DNA of 64,000 bases from Flavobacteriaceae bacterium CRH (GTDB lineage: Bacteria; Bacteroidota; Bacteroidia; Flavobacteriales; Flavobacteriaceae), in NCBI GenBank assembly GCA_001507425.1, contig LMAJ01000001.1, forward strand, positions 1 to 64,000, given 5' to 3'. A program made the translations under genes and the position numbers. Shown piece by piece: positions 16,345-25,784 of the stretch (its first letter is position 1; each line of letters opens with the position of its first letter). Below the pieces are notes generated by a model. The model saw only the letters and a program-made list of their open reading frames with translations, ran no database searches and was not told the DNA's origin.

Positions 16345-17403
16345 TTAATATCTGTAAACAAATGCATTAACATTCATTCCTGCTCCAACCGAAGCAAAAA
16401 TAACTACATCGCCTTTTTTGATTTCATGGTTTTCTAATTTGCCCTGAATCAATAAATCATAAAGCGTAGGAACTGTTGCAACACTGCTGTTTCCTAAATC
16501 ATGAATGCTCATTGGCATGATGTCTTTTGGAGAAGTTCTGTCGTATAATTTATAAAAACGCTCGACAATAGCCTCGTCCATTTTTTCGTTGGCCTGGTGA
16601 ATCAGGATTTTTTTGACTTCATCAATTCCAATTCCGCTTTTGTCTAAACAATTTTTCATTGCTAACGGAACCTGATTTAATGCAAACTCGTAAATTTTAC
16701 GACCGTACATTTTAATGTATTTAATATCCGGATCTAAATCTGGATTATATGATTTTCCGAAGTATAAAAAATTGGCTTCATCATTAGCAAAAGTGGCACT
16801 TTCGTAAGATAATAAACCTGCTTCATCTTCAGAAGCTTCTAAAATCGAAGCACCTGCACCATCAGAATAAATCATAGAATCGCGATCATGATCGTCTACA
16901 ACTCTTGATAAAGTTTCGGCACCAATGACCAAAACTCTTTTTGCCATTCCTGATTTAATAAATGCATTGGCTTGCAAAACGCCTTCAATCCAGCCCGGGC
17001 ATCCAAAAAGAATGTCATAAGCTACACATTTAGGATTTTTGATGTCCAGTTTATTTTTAACGCGCGTCGCCAAACTTGGTATGACATCAGTTTGATTTGT
17101 ACCTAATTTTACATCGCCAAAATTATGGGCAAATATGATGTAATCTAAAGTTTCACGATCGATCTTAGCATTTTCTAATGCTTTTTCAGCAGCCAAAAAG
17201 GCTAAATCAGATGAAGTTTGATGGTCTTCGGCGTATCGACGATTTTCGATTCCGGTGATCCCTTTAAATTTTTTAATTACAACTTCATTCGGGTAGCCAA
17301 AAGGAGTTCCGTCTTCATTTAAAAAAACATGTTTGTCGAAGTCAGTGTTCTTAACCTCTTTATTAGGAATGTAACTTCCTATACCTATTATTTTTATTTT
17401 CAT
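16345..17403 (-). CDS. 3-oxoacyl-ACP synthase III family protein (FabH-like)
   Basis: A 352-residue thiolase-fold condensing enzyme. Start at the ATG at 17403 (MKIKIIGIGSYIPN); the longer frame adds 26 non-family residues. Catalytic triad: Cys135 in ILFGCPGW, His269 in LIHQAN, Asn305 in LGNSS, as in FabH. It joins an acyl-CoA to malonyl-ACP to begin a fatty-acid or related chain. The active-site surroundings (FGCPGW rather than SAACAGF) and the length (about 30 longer than FabH) suggest a specialised KAS III rather than housekeeping FabH. Single gene; terminators on both sides. Confidence 0.88.
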   Translation of the reverse strand: MKIKIIGIGSYIPNKEVKNTDFDKHVFLNEDGTPFGYPNEVVIKKFKGITGIENRRYAEDHQTSSDLAFLAAEKALENAKIDRETLDYIIFAHNFGDVKLGTNQTDVIPSLATRVKNKLDIKNPKCVAYDILFGCPGWIEGVLQANAFIKSGMAKRVLVIGAETLSRVVDDHDRDSMIYSDGAGASILEASEDEAGLLSYESATFANDEANFLYFGKSYNPDLDPDIKYIKMYGRKIYEFALNQVPLAMKNCLDKSGIGIDEVKKILIHQANEKMDEAIVERFYKLYDRTSPKDIMPMSIHDLGNSSVATVPTLYDLLIQGKLENHEIKKGDVVIFASVGAGMNVNAFVYRY

Positions 17404-17597
17404 TATTCCTCGATTATCCAATAAATTTAGGGCTAAATTATAAATAAAAAAATGATAACTATCATAAAAAATACTATGCATGCATATAATTATGAAATAA
17501 TAATTATTTGCAGGAAATATTGTTTATTTTTTAATGATTTTTGAATTTTACCGAGATTTCAAACGTTTGAGGAAAACGACGAGTTTAAAAAAGTTTT

Positions 17598-17642
17598 AAG
17601 TTTCAGGTTTCATGTTACGCTCGAAATTGAAACCTGAAACTT
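17598..17642. repeat. Palindrome of the AACCTGAAAC family
   Basis: 15-bp perfect arms: AAGTTTCAGGTTTCA at 17598-17612 mirrors 17628-17642. No T run follows directly. The 319-bp gap 17404-17722 otherwise holds AT-rich sequence and the gcvP terminator. Confidence 0.7.
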
Positions 17643-17661
17643 GAAACAAAAAATAAAAAAC

Positions 17662-17698
17662 AAAACCCGACAGGTTTTTAAAATCTGTCGGGTTTGAA
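17662..17698 (-). terminator. Terminator of gcvP
   Basis: An 11-bp perfect stem AAACCCGACAG (17663-17673) with 17685-17695; T-rich on the minus strand. The same AAACCCGACA stem is used after obg and after the S46 peptidase gene. Confidence 0.85.
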
Positions 17699-17722
17699 TA
17701 AGTATTTAAAAGAATTAATTTC

Positions 17723-20572
17723 TTAGTTTTCCATGTAAGCTTCGATAGGAGCACAGCTGCAAACTAAGTTTCTGTCACCGTAAGCATCGTCTACACGACG
17801 AACTGATGGCCAGAATTTATTATCAGCGATGTATTCTAATGGATAAGCCGCTTTTTCTCTTGTGTATGGAAAAGCCCAATTATCTGTAGTCAACATTGCC
17901 AATGTGTGCGGTGCATTTTTTAATACATTGTTTTTATCATCGGCAGTTGCAGCTTCAATCTCTTTTCTGATTGAAATAAGAGCATCACAAAAACGATCTA
18001 ATTCTGCTAAATCTTCAGATTCAGTTGGTTCAATCATTAAAGTTCCTGCTACAGGGAAAGAAACCGTAGGAGCGTGGAAACCGTAATCCATCAAACGTTT
18101 TGCGATATCACCAACTTCGATTCCGTTTTCTTTAAACGAACGGCAATCTAAAATCATTTCGTGAGCAGCTCTTCCACATTCTCCGGTATAAAGAATTGGG
18201 TAGTGTCCTTCAAAACGCGCTTTCATATAGTTAGCATTCAAAATAGCATGTTCTGTAGCACTTTTTAATCCTTCAGCTCCCATCATTGTGATGTAACCGT
18301 AAGAGATTAAACATACTAAAGCAGATCCGTAAGGTGCAGATGAAATAGCAGTAATCGCTTGTTCTCCGCCTACTTTTAAGATTGGGTTTGTTGGTAAAAA
18401 TGGAACTAATTTTTCGTTCACACAAATTGGCCCAACTCCAGGTCCGCCGCCACCGTGAGGAATAGCAAATGTTTTGTGTAAGTTTAAGTGACAAACGTCA
18501 GCGCCAATTGTAGCAGGATTTGTTAATCCAACTTGCGCATTCATGTTTGCACCATCCATATATACTAATCCACCATTGTCATGGATTAATTTAGTGATTT
18601 CAATAATTGAAGATTCGAAAACTCCGTGAGTAGAAGGATATGTTACCATTAAACAAGATAAATCATCTTTGTGTTCAATCGCTTTTTCTCTTAAATCTTC
18701 TACGTCAATATTTCCTTCCGGAGTCGTTTTAGTAACAATGATTTTCATTCCGGCCATCGCTGCAGAAGCAGGATTGGTTCCGTGCGCTGATGAAGGAATT
18801 AAACATACATTACGGTGACCTTCGTTTCTGGATAAGTGGTAAGCACGAATCGCCATTAAACCAGCATATTCTCCCTGAGCTCCAGAGTTAGGCTGTAATG
18901 TTGTTCCGGCAAATCCGGTAATTACATTTAATTGCTCTTCTAATTTTTTAAGCATTGTAATGTAACCTTCCGCTTGCTCAACTGGTGCAAATGGGTGAAT
19001 GCTGTTCCAGTTTGGCATTGATAAAGGCAACATTTCTGAAGCTGCGTTCAATTTCATTGTACAAGAGCCTAATGAAATCATCGAATGATTCAACGATAAA
19101 TCTTTACGCTCTAATTTTTTGATGTAACGCATGATCTGACTTTCTGAATGATGATTGTTGAAAACATCATGCGTTAAGAAAGAAGACGTTCTTTCTAATG
19201 AAGCAGGTAATTGACTAGCTTCAGTTAATTCAGCAACAGTAAAAGTTTCTTTTCCTAAAGCCTCAGCAAAAATGGCAATAATTTGGTTGATGTCAGCAAT
19301 TGAAGTTGTTTCGTTTAACGAAATAGAAATCATATCAGCATCAACGTAAAAGAAGTTTACTTCGTTTTTCTCTGCAACAGCTTTTACTTTTTGAGCATCT
19401 GCTTTTACCAAAATAGTATCAAAGAAAGCTGTGTTAGTTTGGAAAACTCCTAATTTATTTAAAGCTTCAGCAGTAGTAACTGCCGATGCGTGAACTTTGT
19501 TTGCAATGTATTGTAATCCTTTTGGTCCGTGATAAACAGCATACATTCCGGCCATAACCGCTAGTAAAACCTGAGCCGTACAAATATTTGAAGTTGCTTT
19601 TTCACGTTTAATGTGCTGCTCACGAGTTCCTAATGCCATACGTAAAGCGCGGTTTCCATTAACATCGATAGAAACTCCAATAATACGACCCGGCATAGAT
19701 CGTTTGTATTCGTCTTTAGTAGCAAAAAAAGCAGCGTGAGGACCACCATAACCCATTGGTACACCAAAACGTTGTGAAGTTCCAACTACTACAGCAGCTC
19801 CCATTTCTCCCGGAGAAGTTAAAGTTGCTAGTGATAAAATATCGGCAGCAAAAGCTACTTTGATTTCGTTTTCTTTTGCTTTAGCAACAAAAGCATTGTA
19901 GTCGTTTACCTGACCGTATTTTCCCGGATATTGTAAAATAGCTCCGAAAAACTCATTCGAAAAATCAAATGTTTCGTGGTTCCCAACAACTAATTCAATT
20001 CCAATAGGAGTTGAACGTGTTTGAAGTACAGATAAAGTTTGTGGTAAAATTTCTTCAGAAACGAAGAATTTATGTATGTTGTTTTTCTTTTGGTCACGAG
20101 TACGAACATCAAATAACAAAGCCATAGCTTCGGCAGCAGCAGTTCCTTCATCTAATAAAGAAGCGTTTGCAATTTCCATTCCCGTAAGTTCAATAACTGT
20201 AGTCTGGAAATTTAAGATTGCTTCAAGACGACCTTGAGCAATTTCTGCCTGGTAAGGTGTATAAGCCGTATACCATCCTGGATTTTCGAAGATATTTCTT
20301 TGAATTGGAGCCGGAACAATAGTAGGGTGATAACCCAAACCAATATAAGATTTGAATACTTTATTTTTCTTTCCCAGTTCCTGAATGTGATTTGCAAATT
20401 CGTATTCTGTCATTGCAGGGTCCAAATTCAAAGGTGCTTTTAAACGAATATCATCCGGAAGGGTTTCATAAACAAGTTGTTCGATCGATTCAACCCCAAT
20501 GGTTTGTAACATGTGTTGAAGATCTGTTTCTCTTGGGCCAATGTGTCTTAAAGCAAAAGCATCTGTTCTCAT
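17723..20572 (-). CDS. gcvP: Glycine dehydrogenase, P protein of glycine cleavage
   Basis: A 949-residue single-chain GcvP (the N- and C-terminal halves that are separate in many Gram-positives are fused). It decarboxylates glycine and passes the aminomethyl group to the lipoyl arm of GcvH. The PLP-binding lysine is in NLHKTFAIPHGGGGPG at about residue 699. The N-terminal half begins with the family's FALRHIGPRE and includes TPYQAEIAQGRLEAI; the C-terminal half has SLGSCTMKLN and PNSGAQGEYAGL. It stands alone: gcvH and gcvT are not in the window. A possible -7 box (TAATTTTG) lies about 114 bases upstream at 20686-20693, and the leader contains an imperfect palindrome (20638-20672). Confidence 0.97.
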   Translation of the reverse strand: MRTDAFALRHIGPRETDLQHMLQTIGVESIEQLVYETLPDDIRLKAPLNLDPAMTEYEFANHIQELGKKNKVFKSYIGLGYHPTIVPAPIQRNIFENPGWYTAYTPYQAEIAQGRLEAILNFQTTVIELTGMEIANASLLDEGTAAAEAMALLFDVRTRDQKKNNIHKFFVSEEILPQTLSVLQTRSTPIGIELVVGNHETFDFSNEFFGAILQYPGKYGQVNDYNAFVAKAKENEIKVAFAADILSLATLTSPGEMGAAVVVGTSQRFGVPMGYGGPHAAFFATKDEYKRSMPGRIIGVSIDVNGNRALRMALGTREQHIKREKATSNICTAQVLLAVMAGMYAVYHGPKGLQYIANKVHASAVTTAEALNKLGVFQTNTAFFDTILVKADAQKVKAVAEKNEVNFFYVDADMISISLNETTSIADINQIIAIFAEALGKETFTVAELTEASQLPASLERTSSFLTHDVFNNHHSESQIMRYIKKLERKDLSLNHSMISLGSCTMKLNAASEMLPLSMPNWNSIHPFAPVEQAEGYITMLKKLEEQLNVITGFAGTTLQPNSGAQGEYAGLMAIRAYHLSRNEGHRNVCLIPSSAHGTNPASAAMAGMKIIVTKTTPEGNIDVEDLREKAIEHKDDLSCLMVTYPSTHGVFESSIIEITKLIHDNGGLVYMDGANMNAQVGLTNPATIGADVCHLNLHKTFAIPHGGGGPGVGPICVNEKLVPFLPTNPILKVGGEQAITAISSAPYGSALVCLISYGYITMMGAEGLKSATEHAILNANYMKARFEGHYPILYTGECGRAAHEMILDCRSFKENGIEVGDIAKRLMDYGFHAPTVSFPVAGTLMIEPTESEDLAELDRFCDALISIRKEIEAATADDKNNVLKNAPHTLAMLTTDNWAFPYTREKAAYPLEYIADNKFWPSVRRVDDAYGDRNLVCSCAPIEAYMEN

Positions 20573-20637
20573 TTGTAGCTATCTATTTTTTAAAGGCAAT
20601 GTAATTAATGGCATGTAATCTTCATTTAAGCAGCCTA

Positions 20638-20672
20638 CACAACATTTATTACATTTAATAGTAAATGTGTTG
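20638..20672. promoter_or_regulatory. Imperfect palindrome in the gcvP leader
   Basis: ACAACATTTATT near 20638 is mirrored by GTAAATGTGTTGT near 20660-20672, between a candidate -7 box (20686-20693, minus strand) and the gcvP start. It could be an operator or an RNA hairpin. It does not show glycine-riboswitch features. Confidence 0.35.
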
Positions 20673-20789
20673 TTTTTTTGTGGCGCAAAATTAAGTATTA
20701 TTAATAATTTAATAGGTATTTTTAACTTCAATTTTTATGAAATTTCTAACTAAAGAGTTGATTTGTTAATAATTGATTAGATTTAAGAA

Positions 20790-21596
20790 ATGAAACTGCT
20801 TAAACAAATATTTGATTTTTACCTGAATAGTAGTATTCATGTGGCTTTGTCGTGTTATGCATTAGTACATATTACATTTTATTTCTTTCATATTCAGTAT
20901 AATGAAGCAATGGCTTTGTTTGTTTTTTTTGGAACAATTGTGGGGTATAATTTTGTTAAATATGATGCATTGGTTCGGGTGAAGAAAAAACCAATCGGAA
21001 ATCAATTGAAAATTATTGCTGTTTTGAGTTTTATTTCGCTGATTTTAGTGGGCTATTATTTTTTTCAGCTAAAGTTAATTACTCAAATCGTTTCTTTCGG
21101 AATTTTTGCCATAACGGCACTTTATACTTTGCCTTTTTTTCCAAATAGAAGAAATGCCAGAAATTGGGCCGGAGTAAAAATTTATATTGTAGCGCTTTGT
21201 TGGGTGGGAGCGACGCTGGTTTTACCTTATATCAATGCCGAAATTCCTTTTACAGGTAATTTTTTTATAAAATGCGTACAGCGTTTTGTTTTGGTATTTG
21301 TATTAATTCTGGTTTTTGAGATCTTAGATTTGGCCAATGACGATCCGCATTTGCAAACGGTACCGCAAACGATAGGCGTAAAACGAACTAAGATTTTAGG
21401 GTTTTCGTTATTAGTTCCGTTTTGGGTTTTAGGAATATTAAGTTTTACACTTCACGATCTTATTATAAATCTTATAATGGTTGTCACCTTGATGATGTTT
21501 ATTCTGTTTGCGAATACTAATCGTTCTAAATATTATACTTCTTTTTGGGTCGAAAGTGTTCCGATATTTTGGTGGCTGATGATTGTTTTTTTGTAA
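20790..21596 (+). CDS. Integral membrane protein, possibly UbiA superfamily
   Basis: A 268-residue protein with about eight hydrophobic segments. Two stretches recall UbiA prenyltransferases: GYNFVKYDAL near residue 53 and DLANDDPHLQTVPQTIGVKR near 175-195, the latter like the second Asp-rich motif followed by the T-P-x-x-x-G pattern. The first motif lacks the full NxxxDxxxD. It could attach or modify isoprenoid chains, or be a non-catalytic relative. Transcribed divergently from gcvP and followed by another small membrane protein 45 bases later. Confidence 0.55.
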   Translation: MKLLKQIFDFYLNSSIHVALSCYALVHITFYFFHIQYNEAMALFVFFGTIVGYNFVKYDALVRVKKKPIGNQLKIIAVLSFISLILVGYYFFQLKLITQIVSFGIFAITALYTLPFFPNRRNARNWAGVKIYIVALCWVGATLVLPYINAEIPFTGNFFIKCVQRFVLVFVLILVFEILDLANDDPHLQTVPQTIGVKRTKILGFSLLVPFWVLGILSFTLHDLIINLIMVVTLMMFILFANTNRSKYYTSFWVESVPIFWWLMIVFL

Positions 21597-21641
21597 TACT
21601 TTTACTTTTAAATATTATATTTGAAAATAAATAAAAATAAT

Positions 21642-22055
21642 ATGGATAAAGAAGTTACTTTTCTTGGGTTTAAATTTACAGCGCTAAAGTTTACATTATT
21701 TTTTTTCGGGTGGATGATTTTTCTGGGTTTTGTTTGGCCTCTGATTATAGGATCTTACCTTTTTATGTCCATTTTTGTATGTGGTTTTTCCGTTATTTTT
21801 GTCGATCTTTTCAATAGGATGCTTGTTCTGTTTTCTGTAGATGAATCACGTATCCGGGTTTATCAGAACTTTATGTTGGTCATCACGGCTATTGTTGCCA
21901 CTTTAATTTACACGATTTGGATACCAATGAATTTCTATATTTATACGGCACATCTTGCAATTAATATTTTTTCTGTTTTTTTAATGTTCCCGATGTTTTA
22001 TAAAAAGGAAAACCAAAATACTCACGTAAAAATTATTAATATTAAGGAAGAGTAA
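21642..22055 (+). CDS. Small integral membrane protein
   Basis: A 137-residue protein with four predicted membrane helices (LFFFGWMIFLGFVWPLIIG, then three more to about residue 125). I do not recognise it. The ATG at 21642 is chosen; the frame extends seven codons upstream only through a TTG. It follows the UbiA-like gene and ends six bases from the convergent SRPBCC gene, with no terminator in between. Confidence 0.6.
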   Translation: MDKEVTFLGFKFTALKFTLFFFGWMIFLGFVWPLIIGSYLFMSIFVCGFSVIFVDLFNRMLVLFSVDESRIRVYQNFMLVITAIVATLIYTIWIPMNFYIYTAHLAINIFSVFLMFPMFYKKENQNTHVKIINIKEE

Positions 22056-22060
22056 GTCTT

Positions 22061-22516
22061 TTAAAGAGCTGTTTCACAAACTTCTTTCAAAACCTTATTT
22101 CGCTCTAAAAGAAAATTAGTAAGATGTTTTTCTAAAAATAAAATGTCAAAAAGTTCTCCTAAAATTCCAAACGGAGTTTCGTATTGTAATTTGTCTTTCA
22201 TTGTTGTAACGCCATTTTCTTCCTCAAAAATATGTTCATGTCTGAAGGATTTGAATTTTCCTTTTTCCATTTCATCTACAAAATAATCGTAGAAATTCAT
22301 TACTGGAATTCGACTTTTGTGTGTGAGATAAAATCCGAAATGTTTGCCACGCCAGGTTACAGTTTCGTTTAAATTGATTAATCCGGAAGTAGTGCCTGCA
22401 ATTGCTTTTTCATTTGATTTGCTTGCAGATTGTTGATGAATGTCAATATTTCGTGATGCATCAAAAACGATTTGTTTTGAGGCTTTTATTTTTGTTGTTA
22501 GATGTATTGTTGTCAT
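22061..22516 (-). CDS. SRPBCC family protein
   Basis: A 151-residue cytoplasmic protein of the START/Bet v 1-like SRPBCC superfamily, start at the ATG at 22516 (MTTIHLTTKIKASKQIVFDA). The ATG overlaps the stop of the preceding gene (ATGA), which supports this start against the 29-codon-longer frame. The features are an initial beta strand, FDASRNIDIHQQS and LNETVTWRGKHFG, then MTDKLQYETPFG-like sequence (MKDKLQYETPFGILG). Such proteins bind hydrophobic ligands and often accompany TIGR01777 oxidoreductases, as here. Last gene of the GbsR-headed cluster. Confidence 0.8.
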   Translation of the reverse strand: MTTIHLTTKIKASKQIVFDASRNIDIHQQSASKSNEKAIAGTTSGLINLNETVTWRGKHFGFYLTHKSRIPVMNFYDYFVDEMEKGKFKSFRHEHIFEEENGVTTMKDKLQYETPFGILGELFDILFLEKHLTNFLLERNKVLKEVCETAL

Positions 22517-22902
22517 GATTGTAAAGGAGAAATAAAATTTGATTTCAAAATTAATCCTAATGCAATGGAAGTTAATGAGTAAGATATTGCAATATCTGAC
22601 CAAAGTGTACCACTAATCATATTGGTTGTTACCCAAATTCCAATTACTACAATAAAAATGAAAAATGCTTTTATATAAATAGTTTTTATGTTTTTATCTT
22701 TAATGAGTTCAAAAACAAAAAAGAAAAGTACGTAAGTTGGTATAGAAAATATCAGCCCTACAATTACCATAATAGGATATACTTCTAAAAAGCCTAAAAC
22801 ATTTTTAGTATTTGAATTGGTTAAATAACTTTTTAATGTCAAGATTATTGGACCGCATAATAATGTTAAAATCCAATGCCCAAAAATAAACGCTCTATTC
22901 AT
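22513..22902 (-). CDS. Small integral membrane protein
   Basis: A 129-residue protein with four hydrophobic helices (WILTLLCGPIILTL, VGLIFSIPTYVLFFFVF, AFFIFIVVIGIWV, and a C-terminal one). Not recognised. It overlaps its neighbours by four bases at both ends (ATGA), so it is translated within the oxidoreductase-SRPBCC unit. Confidence 0.65.
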   Translation of the reverse strand: MNRAFIFGHWILTLLCGPIILTLKSYLTNSNTKNVLGFLEVYPIMVIVGLIFSIPTYVLFFFVFELIKDKNIKTIYIKAFFIFIVVIGIWVTTNMISGTLWSDIAISYSLTSIALGLILKSNFISPLQS

Positions 22903-23810
22903 TTCTTTAATAAATTATGAAAAGCGTTATCAATATCTCCAAACTTAAATTCAAATCCATTTTCTAAAAGCTTTTTCGGAATCACATTTCTGCTTTTTAA
23001 AACCAATTCTGTTTCAGTTCTAATAAAGAAAGATCCAATTTCCAGAAAAAATTTGTTCATAGGAATTCCGAAAGGAAAACCAACTGCTTTTCTCAGTTTC
23101 TTCATAAAATCCACATTTCGAATCGGTTCGGGAGAAACAATATTGATAACTCCAGATATTTCTTTTTGAATAATAAAATCAATTGCATTTGCAAAATCAT
23201 CTTCATGAATCCAGCTTATAAATTGATTTCCTTTTCCTTGTTTTCCTCCAAAACCAATTTTCGCCAATGTCTTTAACGGAATAAAAGCACCGCCATTTTT
23301 TCCTAAAACAATTGAAGTTCTTAAAGCTGTTTTTAATGTATTTGGAGTTTCGGTTTTAAAGAATGCTTTTTCCCAGGATAAAGCGACGTTGATGGAAAAA
23401 TCATTTCCGATTTCGCCTTCAACCTCATCCATTTGTTTGTCTAATGAAAAACGATAAATAGTAGAAGTTGATGAATTTAGCCAGTGTTTTGGAGGATTTT
23501 GGCAATTCAGAACCGCTTCATTCAAAATCTTTGTGCTTTTGATTCTGGACCATAAAATTTCTTTTTTGTTTTCTTTGGTGTAACGGCAATCAACAGATTT
23601 TCCGGCGAGATTGATTAAAACCGTGGCATTTTCCAATTCATTTTCCCAACCCGAAAAAGTTCTGGCATTCCAGTTTACATATTTTATTCCGTCAATTGTT
23701 TGAGATTTTCCTCGGGTCAGAATTACGATCTCTTCAAATTTATCTTTGAAATGATTTATTAGTGTTTGTCCTAAAAAACCTGTTCCGGCTGCGATTATGA
23801 GTTTTTTCAT
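22899..23810 (-). CDS. TIGR01777 family oxidoreductase (SDR/epimerase type)
   Basis: A 303-residue extended-SDR-like protein. The NAD(P) loop AGTGFLGQTL is at residues 8-17, and the family's DAVINLAG-type motif reads VLINLAGKSV near 75. SWIHEDDFANAI and the C-terminal FEFKFGDIDNAFHNLL fit the TIGR01777 C-terminus. The catalytic Tyr-Lys pair of SDRs is not evident, as usual in this family. Substrate unknown. It is eight bases after the desaturase and overlaps the next gene by four, in one operon. Confidence 0.85.
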   Translation of the reverse strand: MKKLIIAAGTGFLGQTLINHFKDKFEEIVILTRGKSQTIDGIKYVNWNARTFSGWENELENATVLINLAGKSVDCRYTKENKKEILWSRIKSTKILNEAVLNCQNPPKHWLNSSTSTIYRFSLDKQMDEVEGEIGNDFSINVALSWEKAFFKTETPNTLKTALRTSIVLGKNGGAFIPLKTLAKIGFGGKQGKGNQFISWIHEDDFANAIDFIIQKEISGVINIVSPEPIRNVDFMKKLRKAVGFPFGIPMNKFFLEIGSFFIRTETELVLKSRNVIPKKLLENGFEFKFGDIDNAFHNLLKK

Positions 23811-23818
23811 GGTTGTTA

Positions 23819-24601
23819 TTAAAAAGTTTGTTTTTTTTCTATTTCAGGAAATACATTGTCAATTCTTTTTGCCAGTTCTGGTAGTTTAATTGTAGGAACC
23901 GCAGGAAACAAATGATGCTCTAAATGATAAAACATGCTGAATGTAATTTTGTTTTTCCATTCTTTTCGTTGTGTCCTGGCATATTCCGGTGATTCATCGG
24001 TATCATGATGTACTGTCCAAACAGCAAAAAATGCCATTAAAAATTCTGCGAAGACCATAACTGTTATATGATAAATCAGGAAGTGTATATTAAAATAGAA
24101 AATAAGAAATGTTACTATTGTAATAGAAGCAAGTTCTAGAAGTACATTTTTGATATAATTTTTATTGCCTAATTGTAATGTTATTTTATGAATTAGAAAC
24201 ATATGAACAGGACCATACAAAATGGCTCCATACCAGGTCATTCTTGCTGATTTTCCTTCGTAATCTTCATCAGATAAACAATATTTGTGATGTCTTATAT
24301 GATTGAATTTAACGGCATGAATAGAAACCATCAATAAAATACTATTTGTATAAAGTGTAAACCATGTTAAGAATTTATTTGTTCCCAATGAATTATGAAA
24401 ACCATTATGAACTTGCCTTAATCCGGTTAAAAAGAAGAAAGCAGAGAAAGGGAGTGCTAATAAATAATATCCAAAATAAGCAAGCGATATAGAAATTACA
24501 AACCACGGAATTGTCAGATTATTTTCGATTAGCATTTCTTTGAAACTAAGCGTTTTTAAATCTTTCCATTCTACTTTTTTTAATATTTCTTGATGTGTCA
24601 T
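23819..24601 (-). CDS. Membrane fatty-acid desaturase
   Basis: A 260-residue di-iron membrane enzyme. The histidine boxes are complete: H65-NGF-H69, H101-IR-H104-H105, H198-H199 and H226-LE-H229-H230 followed by FPAVP. Membrane helices lie at about 33-60, 77-95, 125-145 and 158-195. It would insert double bonds (or hydroxyl groups) into membrane acyl chains or related lipids, using O2 and an electron donor. It sits within the GbsR-headed operon; an 11-bp inverted repeat lies just before its start. Confidence 0.88.
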   Translation of the reverse strand: MTHQEILKKVEWKDLKTLSFKEMLIENNLTIPWFVISISLAYFGYYLLALPFSAFFFLTGLRQVHNGFHNSLGTNKFLTWFTLYTNSILLMVSIHAVKFNHIRHHKYCLSDEDYEGKSARMTWYGAILYGPVHMFLIHKITLQLGNKNYIKNVLLELASITIVTFLIFYFNIHFLIYHITVMVFAEFLMAFFAVWTVHHDTDESPEYARTQRKEWKNKITFSMFYHLEHHLFPAVPTIKLPELAKRIDNVFPEIEKKQTF

Positions 24602-24636
24602 TGCAGGTTATTTAGGGTTTAGTTATGAAACAATGT

Positions 24637-24679
24637 AAACTTAACAGTGTCGAAACTTCGAGATAAATCTGTTAAGTTT
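24637..24679. other. Hairpin inside the membrane-protein operon
   Basis: AAACTTAACAG (24637-24647) is perfectly mirrored by 24669-24679, and TCGAAACTTCGA forms an inner stem in the loop. It lies in the only sizeable gap (87 bp) between the desaturase and the upstream membrane protein, so it may attenuate or separate the two parts of the operon, or stabilise the mRNA end. No T run of terminator quality. Confidence 0.45.
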
Positions 24680-24688
24680 TGCCAAAAA

Positions 24689-25075
24689 TTAAGCTTTAAA
24701 AACCAATCTTTCTTCTTGTTGCGCTTCTTTGGCTTTTCTTTTTCCTCTAAAAAAGAAATATAAATTGAAGAATAACATTACGCCAAGATAAATAGAAAAT
24801 CCTCCAATTTTGTAACTTAACCTTTCAATTAATTCCTGATAACTGTCATTGCTCAATTGCATTTCTAAAATCATTAAGGCAAAGCCAATGTTTAAGAGAT
24901 AAAAGCCTGTTTCAAAAAGCTTGTTTGTTGCTTCGGCAATTTCTTCTCTTCCTTTAAAAATGTCAAGCATAAAGATTTTTCCATTTTTAAAAAGTGTTTT
25001 AGAAACATAATAAGTAAGGAATAATGCAATTGGTAAATAGATGCCGTAACCGATTAGGATTTTTGTAGTTTCCAT
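24689..25075 (-). CDS. Small integral membrane protein, paralogue of the next gene
   Basis: A 128-residue protein with three or four membrane helices and a basic C-terminus (FFRGKRKAKEAQQEER). Not recognised as a named family. It aligns with the adjacent 25094-25441 product (IGYGIYLPIALFLTYYVSK against IGYFIYLSITIFIILKVGK, both with LFKNGKI/CYKNGNI and FYLLNIGFA/YYLLNIGYC), so the pair arose by tandem duplication. Confidence 0.65.
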   Translation of the reverse strand: METTKILIGYGIYLPIALFLTYYVSKTLFKNGKIFMLDIFKGREEIAEATNKLFETGFYLLNIGFALMILEMQLSNDSYQELIERLSYKIGGFSIYLGVMLFFNLYFFFRGKRKAKEAQQEERLVFKA

Positions 25076-25093
25076 GATATTTGAATTTAAATG

Positions 25094-25441
25094 TTATTGA
25101 ATTAATTTATGAATGTATTTAGTAAGAATTATAATGTTGAGATAATGCAATATTGAAATGATGAAAATGATGACAGCGGTTTTTATGCCGATGGTTTCAA
25201 TTAATTGTGTTGATGATGAAATTTTTTGCCACGAAATAAGTGTCATCGCACAATAACCAATGTTTAACAGATAATAAGCCAAAAGTAAAACCTGATTTAT
25301 TTTGTGGCAGATATCCGCATGATTTGGAATTAGCTCTGCGACGTAAATGTTTCCGTTTTTGTAACAGATTTTTCCAACTTTTAATATGATGAAAATCGTA
25401 ATGCTGAGATAAATAAAATATCCTATAATGTTGAGATTCAT
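25094..25441 (-). CDS. Small integral membrane protein, paralogue of the next gene
   Basis: A 115-residue, three-helix membrane protein, the upstream member of the tandem pair with 24689-25075 (18 bases apart). Shared features are an initial IGYxIYL helix, a KNGNIY turn, a short polar loop with an I-N or T-N pair, and YLLNIGY in the second helix. Function unknown. Confidence 0.65.
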   Translation of the reverse strand: MNLNIIGYFIYLSITIFIILKVGKICYKNGNIYVAELIPNHADICHKINQVLLLAYYLLNIGYCAMTLISWQKISSSTQLIETIGIKTAVIIFIISILHYLNIIILTKYIHKLIQ

Positions 25442-25443
25442 AG

Positions 25444-25776
25444 CTATGGAATTTTGTAAATTATTAGCGTAAGATATATTGCCAATATTGGTGGCATTGA
25501 AAATGATACATAAGATAATATGTCATTATAATTTAGGTCAATATTGATAAACCATAAAATGAAAAATACGATAACTCCAGTCATATAAATTTGAAGATCT
25601 TTGTTTTTAGGGTTATCAACCAGCATTTTTACTCCAATACAAAATTGCAGAAAACCTGTAATCATGGTTGATAACAAACTAAAACCAAACGCTCCTTCCT
25701 GAATGAACGGATAAGTTAGTAAAATGGCAAAAGGTAATGCGAGAGCAAATATATTGGTGTTCTTAATTGTTTTCAT
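25444..25776 (-). CDS. Small integral membrane protein
   Basis: A 110-residue, four-helix membrane protein (FALALPFAILLTYPFI, ITGFLQFCIGVKMLV, MTGVIVFFILWFI, PPILAIYLTLIIY). It resembles the N-terminal membrane part of the DUF2071 gene product and the 26951-27304 protein in layout (helices of similar length and an I-x-T-G-F-LQFxIG/V-Q-I-L-T pattern), suggesting a local family. Two bases from the next gene, eight from DUF2071. Function unknown. Confidence 0.65.
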   Translation of the reverse strand: MKTIKNTNIFALALPFAILLTYPFIQEGAFGFSLLSTMITGFLQFCIGVKMLVDNPKNKDLQIYMTGVIVFFILWFINIDLNYNDILSYVSFSMPPILAIYLTLIIYKIP

Positions 25777-25784
25777 GGCTTTTT

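Noticed and set aside
20573..20700. Possible glycine riboswitch before gcvP
   Set aside because: The leader is only about 110 bases and lacks the conserved glycine-aptamer core; only a loose palindrome is present.
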